The translations under genes and the position numbers were made by a program. From Isoetes taiwanensis (Eukaryota; Streptophyta; Lycopodiopsida; Isoetales; Isoetaceae), in NCBI GenBank assembly GCA_021234155.1, contig JAJEKV010000017.1:17618372-17682371 (forward strand): a stretch of DNA of 64,000 nucleotides, given 5' to 3'. A model generated the notes under the pieces. That model searched no databases, was not told the DNA's origin, and saw only the letters and a list, made by a program, of their open reading frames with translations. This document shows positions 58,923 through 64,000 of the stretch, one piece after another; within the stretch, counting starts at the first letter, position 1; the number at the start of each line of letters is the position of its first letter.

Positions 58923-61900
58923 TTATCGAACCTGGATAACTTGTTCAAGTGTCCTCATTGCCTTCAGTTGCCTCTTTAGCCAATAATTCTTGTAGCTGGA
59001 TCCCACACTATTAGGGATCACCACTAACAATGGTTTCGTCTCTACAGCCCAGCCGTAGTCTATTGTTTTCAAATGTTGATACCGTGGCGGGTCATTGGGA
59101 TTTGGCCGCCACTTCTTACTCCAGCAATCCCTGTACTGCATTGCGTATGGGGTGCTCTTCTTAGCAACTGGCTCCCAACAAGAGACAAACACCTCTTCAT
59201 AGTGGGGGAGACTAGGATCCTGTATTGGTCCTCCTCAGCGTAAGCCATCCACGTTGGGCAGTTATCATGTGATCTGATGAGCAAGACCATACCTTTCTTA
59301 ATACCTTATTATGGGTCAAAAATTTCGACTGCATTCTTAAATCAACCTGAATATGGCCCTACATAAGGAGCTTGTTCAATGTGTTCATCCACCAACACAT
59401 CTTCGGGCTCTTCCAATGGTTGTTGCCTAGTGCTGGGCCAGAAATCTTGAATGACCGCCATACCGGGCTGCACATCCCCAAGCACACACAAGAGGGCGGA
59501 CCAATAGTTAATTACCTCATTCATATATGTATTGGACCATGAGTTATCGCCTGCTCGGGAGATAACTTCCTGCCCAGTGCATCATGTACTTGGCAATAGA
59601 TGCTCTCAATGCACCTATATCTTTTAAACTCCCATATGGTTGCATGACCTTGGGTGACCCCTTCAAAATCATAGGCAGACCGTTGGCATCCTCTTTCCAC
59701 ATCCTGATTCCTTTTTCAGGTCGCCACTCACTATGCCCGGGCCTCATCTTATAGAACATTAATGGCCATCCATCTTTCATGCAGAACTTGGAGGAGAGGT
59801 TCTAAATGACCATATAACCGATCCTTCTTATCAGAGATGAAACCTTTCACGAATTCCTTCTAGTTAGGGACCTCAGTTACAAGGTAAGGTGAAGGAGATT
59901 TAGAACTACACTCCCTGAAGAGTTGCATAAGCTCTGGAGTAGTCAGTGCATCCGATCTTCTCATTAGAGTCGCGTAGTTTCCAAAGAAAGTATCTACGTC
60001 ATCATGGATATGTCCAACCATCATGAATCCCGGTTGAACCTGATAAAAAATGCTCCACCAAACTAGGTAAGACAATGAGAACACGTACCTATTCTTGTTC
60101 TGACCCGAGCAATTATCAAGCTGCAAGTAGAGTCTCCTCGGTAGCTTCTTTGATTCTTTAAGCCTCTTTGGGGAAGGCGAGAAATCACTTCTGGTGCGAT
60201 TCGACACCTTTGTCCTCAAAGCCTGGGTGTTTAGAACCGATAATGCCCAAACCACATTCAGGTCGATCTGTATCTCTCAAATGGCCCTCAACTGTCATTA
60301 ATACATCCTCGAGAGTCTTCAACGCATGATTTAGTGATCCCACATGAAGGTTACTATCGTCGCATCAAAGGTCCAAAGAAAAGTGACCCAATGCACCGAT
60401 GCCGTGTCCATGCATCAAATGTTCCTATTAGGCTGGAGAGCGGTGAGACAGAGCTCTCCAAGACCAATAAAGACTTCTATGTGAGATCTGAGCTGTCATA
60501 TGTGACTTTCTTTCAATCTCAAGCTCTCTTCTTTCATTTGGATCTCTTGTCTTAACAAGCTTTTCCTTTATCACAATACAACTATTGCACTTAGAAAAAG
60601 CTATTCTCTTGGCAATTCCAACCTCTGAATGGTTCTCTTTCTATCCATATAGAAAGGATGAGGGAGAGACGTGCTTCCCAGTCATCTCCATGACAGCAAT
60701 ATCGATCTCTTGGTGTATATCCTTTTTAGTCAATATGGAAAGTAGTCTCTTCATATTTTATCTGATGCCCTCACTTGTAATTTTTGAACGGTGTGGCATT
60801 GTCTCTGCATTTTCATCTATATACATCGATAGGACAACATTACCAGCCAGTGTATATGACCTCCGCTTCTTAGAGCCACAATTTTCATGTTTGTTATTGA
60901 GCATTATATATTTCACTTTACCATTTCCAGAACAAAGGTCTAACAAAGGTTGTGCACTCCGAGCTTTTCATGTTTCAGTAGAAACTCCTCATCTCGGCTA
61001 CCTCTTTGGTTGTAAAATTAGCACAACATCTCCTCAGGCAGCACAATGATGACCTGAACTGGAGAATGGCATCAGCAGTGGTTTTCCTATCACATTTATT
61101 GAATTCCAGATATGCTCTAGATCTACGGGTGACTATCGTGTAGGATCTTTTTGGGGCTATATTCACCTCCTGCTTCAGACTATATGGCTCGATCTCCATA
61201 TCCTTCTCCTTAACTGCTACCACTAGCCTGGACACAAGAACACCATTAACGAACACCAATGCTAGTGGCCATCTGACAAGATCATGTATTTATGGCATTT
61301 CCGCGCATGCTTGACAACGCATTGTAATTCTGGCAGGCAGAGGAAACAGGGCCACAACAATAGCTCCTAACCATTCGTCACCCAACCTCACGTTGCCTAC
61401 AATATGACTTGGATCTGTAAAAATAATGACCCCGATGCATAAGGCAGATTGCAGCATTCATGCAATAGAGTACATTGCTTCTCCACAAGCTCGTCTCTCG
61501 AGATCGCCTGCATTGTGTTGGCCTCTTGATTTTCAAAGGCATCATTCTCTTGGCATTGCCAATTGATGTATTTAATTTGTGATGGATGAGTACAAACAGC
61601 ATGTGTCTCCTCGAATGGACCTTTGATATCTTTCTTGTGCCATAGAATAAAAGAACCCACAGCCTCAGCAAGCGTCCCTATCTCTGTCTCTGGATATGGG
61701 AGTGGCAACTGCCCATCAAAGACTTCATGAAGCGAGATGACCACCAGATCCTCTGGCACACGAACATTGTGATGGTGCATGAAGGTATGTGCTCTTCCTT
61801 GTGCTACCTTCATGCCTAGCATGTGAAATTCTACTATGTCTTCCATTCTGCAGAAACAAGTGCTCGTGAGATTCGCAGCGACGATTCTCGCAATCATACT

Positions 61901-62272
61901 TAGATTCTAGCCACACATACAAATTGCTGAACAAACATCGCCATCGCGATTTTGTTGAGTACTAAATTGCAGTGCTCAGCAAAATTGCAGGATTACCAGT
62001 GCAAGAGGAAGGGACATTCCTAAGATTTCCAATATGAAATGCAGAGCAGATGCAATGACCTGGCAATGAAAGCAGAATGCAGGGACACAGGGACATAACA
62101 AAATGGTGTAAACGATCGTTGCAACGATTCTTTTGAGCTCGCTGAAATCCATCAACCAAACCATGGCAGATCCAAACCAAATCCTTAGACAGCATGATGC
62201 AATTAACAGACAAAGGGTGTTAATATTAGGAAGACAGCAATTATGGAGCATCAGGAACGTGGATGTGATCAT
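58923..62272 (-). pseudogene. Decayed DNA-transposon gene with a DUF7869-like segment
   Basis: Minus-strand pieces in order. 61897-61397 contains EDLVVISLHEVFDGQLPLPY and LAEAVGSFILWHKKDI, which resembles the C-terminal module of plant CACTA (En/Spm) transposase-type proteins. 61259-60975 ends CCLRRCCANFTTKEVAEMRS, like the region before DUF7869. 60255-59860 has LYLQLDNCSGQNKNRYVFSL and FMMVGHIHDDVDTFFG, the LDN-x-x-x-x-NKN and GH-x-H-x-D-x-D motifs of DUF7869. 59780-59544 (MKDGWPLMFYKMRPGHSEWR) and 59290-58923 (KKWRPNPNDPPRYQ) are later pieces. Frames change several times, so it is inactive. Terminal inverted repeats were not found. The order, with the CACTA-like piece first, may reflect a fusion or two neighbouring elements. 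Confidence 0.6.
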
Positions 62273-62894
62273 AGGAGTTTTAACTATCTTTTCAGGAAGT
62301 AAATTGGAGGTTAGAGACTCGTAGGGCTAGTGATTCTTCTTTGAAAGCTGGAAATTAATGCATGAAATACCTGTATAAACTGCTGCCATCGAAATTACTT
62401 TAATTTAGTTATCAATTGCATGGCGCTCTTTTGTCAGTGTGGGCGCCTTTGGTTTTGGATGAATCTGCCTTCTAAATCTGTGATTTCTGTTTGATCATAG
62501 TGCGTCTGATGAGCGGCTTTAGATACTTGACATTCCCAAAATTATTCAAATGTCGAATATCCTTCCACTAAAAGCAGCACCAAGAATGGATTCAAAATTC
62601 AAAAGAAATGTAAATTTTCGTCCATAATTAAAATATCAATCTATGCGGGAAAAGGACGGTTGTTTGTTCCGTGGGTGTTTTATGGTCCGACACGCCACTG
62701 AAAGAGGTAGTTAAAGTCACTTTCTAGGTTTAAATTTCTCATTAGGATGTCTACATGGACCTGCAGTGGGCAGATGGAAAAGTGATTTTATTGGATTCCA
62801 TGTGGTGCCGCTGGCCATAATGACGCCGGCAGTCTTGGCAGCGCCATAATGACGCAGGCATTAATGGCAGCACCATTATGGCAGAGCTAATATG
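62273..62894. other. No recognisable gene
   Basis: AT-rich; imperfect short tandem units based on GCCATAATGACGC(A/C)GGCA at 62813-62880. Confidence 0.5.
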
Positions 62895-63030
62895 TAGCAT
62901 AATAACAGGGGGTTTTCTTTATGTTTTTGTACGCTTTTCACTAAGGTTTTCCTATGATTTCGTGATGTATTCAAATGGATGTACTAATGCGTACATCTAG
63001 AGTGCACCATTTCTGAGCCATTGATTTTAG
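62895..63030 (+). repeat. Dispersed repeat R3, copy 2
   Basis: Same start (TAGCATAATAACAGGGGG) and end (CATTGATTTT) as 15655-15789, same orientation. Confidence 0.8.
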
Positions 63031-63047
63031 CCTTTTTTTTTTTCCAA

Positions 63048-63160
63048 TGGTCAACAACCAATGGCTCACAACAAAAGCCCCTTTTTTGTGCATGTGGTGC
63101 ATAATGGTCAACAACCAATGGCTCACAACAAAAGCCCTCTTTTTGTGTGTGTGGTGCATA
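63048..63160. repeat. Tandem duplication, 56-57-bp units, two copies
   Basis: AATGGTCAACAACCAATGGC begins both copies (63048 and 63104), each ending GTGGTGCAT. Confidence 0.95.
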
Positions 63161-63814
63161 ATGGACACATGAAGGGCTTGAAGGGCGCATGTAGTGCAGT
63201 TTCCCCGCCGGCAACACATTTCTTATCATAACTTTTGATCCAGAGCTCTGTTTGAGATGATTTTTATTGCATTGGAAAGCTCTCTCCGAGATCTTTTTGA
63301 TAGTGTATGATATGGATATGTTTGGTTAAGTTATCTATGCTAAAACAGCAATTTTCCGACCGGGTTTAGTAGGCTTTCACATCTTACCAGCTGATTAATA
63401 CAGGATTGCGCTATTGGATATTGTTTTATGGCTCATTCCGAATGAAGCTTGCAAAAAATTACCATGCATTTTTAGATTTTGAGGCTTCTAGATCCTTGTG
63501 CTAACAAGCAGAAAAGTTTCCCACTTTGGTTTCTCACCACAAGAATCCATGGAGGCCAAAGGCTGCTGTTAAATTCCAGTTGAAAAATGTTTGTGTATGG
63601 TGTTGCAAACTTTATGACTTTTAGAATAATGGGATCAATCAATCTGCTCTATCTTTATGGTAACTTTTACTTATGTTATATTTGTTTTATTGTGATAAAA
63701 TTCAAAAGCTACAGGTGATGAAAGCCTCAAATGAATTCTAGTTTTTTTTCTGGTTTGAATTCTAAAATTTTTGTCACACGGGGGTGTGTGTGAGGTCCCT
63801 AAGGCCCCGATGGG
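63161..63814. other. No recognisable gene
   Basis: No frame or motif supported. Confidence 0.5.
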
Positions 63815-64000
63815 GCCAATTTTTTTTTTTTTGTAACACAAACCATTAACATCCAACATATAAAAATTAAATCCCCCAACACATAACAACCAACACATAA
63901 CAACCATTGACATTAACAACCAACACATAACTACCATTGACATTAATTAACACAACCATTGGGTCCAACACATTTAAATTAAAATCCCCCTTAAACCCCC
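63815..64000 (+). repeat. Dispersed repeat R4, copy 2 (runs off the window)
   Basis: A GGCCAATTTTTTTTTTTT start, ACACAAACCATTAACATCCA, then short tandem units (AACAACCAACACATAAC) and TTTAAATTAAAATCCCCCTT at the end. The same order is seen at 23196-23312 without the tandem expansion. Confidence 0.75.

Overview
This is nuclear DNA of a land plant with a large, transposon-dominated genome. A fern or another seed-free plant fits best: there is one intact-looking nuclear gene for a plastid protein (ClpP3), plus wrecks of other land-plant families (PLS-class PPR, neprosin/DUF239, rhamnose synthase RHM), all in AT-rich sequence packed with LTR elements. The exact taxon cannot be read from the sequence.

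Layout. 1-3.8 kb: the 3' end of a Ty3-type LTR retrotransposon, its polypurine tract and LTR, fused to a second, diverged LTR of the same superfamily; a LINE endonuclease remnant follows at 3.75-4.17 kb. 4.2-10.3 kb: no convincing gene, two long CT microsatellites. 10.3-11.75 kb: CLPP3, two exons, complete catalytic triad. 12.8-14.3 kb: a 1,538-bp solo LTR with a near-perfect 5-bp target duplication, set in an open frame that carries an 84-bp tandem duplication. 16.6-18.0 kb: a broken neprosin-like gene with a retroposon in an intron. 21.2-21.8 kb: an unrecognised exon-like frame. 24.1-25.6 kb: a duplicated retroelement leader. 28.8-29.0 kb: an RHM fragment. 32.1-35.7 kb: a decayed PPR gene and, beside it, a possible two-exon small secreted protein.

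37.8-47.0 kb is the most unusual part: a young LTR retrotransposon (5' LTR, initiator-Met primer site, gag, zinc knuckle and protease, but no reverse transcriptase or integrase left). About 4.7 kb of extra coding DNA lies between the primer site and gag. Its first gene ends in a full-length histone H3 core with no insertion or deletion; the second ends in what may be another, more diverged histone fold; a third gene is unrecognised. This looks like a retrotransposon family that carries its own histone-like proteins.

49.3-51.7 kb: a broken intronless transposon-type gene on the minus strand. 54.6-58.1 kb: a non-autonomous Helitron with classic ends, holding a 595-bp hAT-type MITE (perfect 8-bp duplication) and a roughly 600-bp internal duplication with a captured exon. 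58.9-62.3 kb: a decayed DNA-transposon gene with a DUF7869-like segment. 62.9-64 kb: dispersed repeats also present at 15.7 and 23.2 kb.

Only CLPP3 looks like a working host gene. Everything is read by eye; percentages and repeat ends are approximate.
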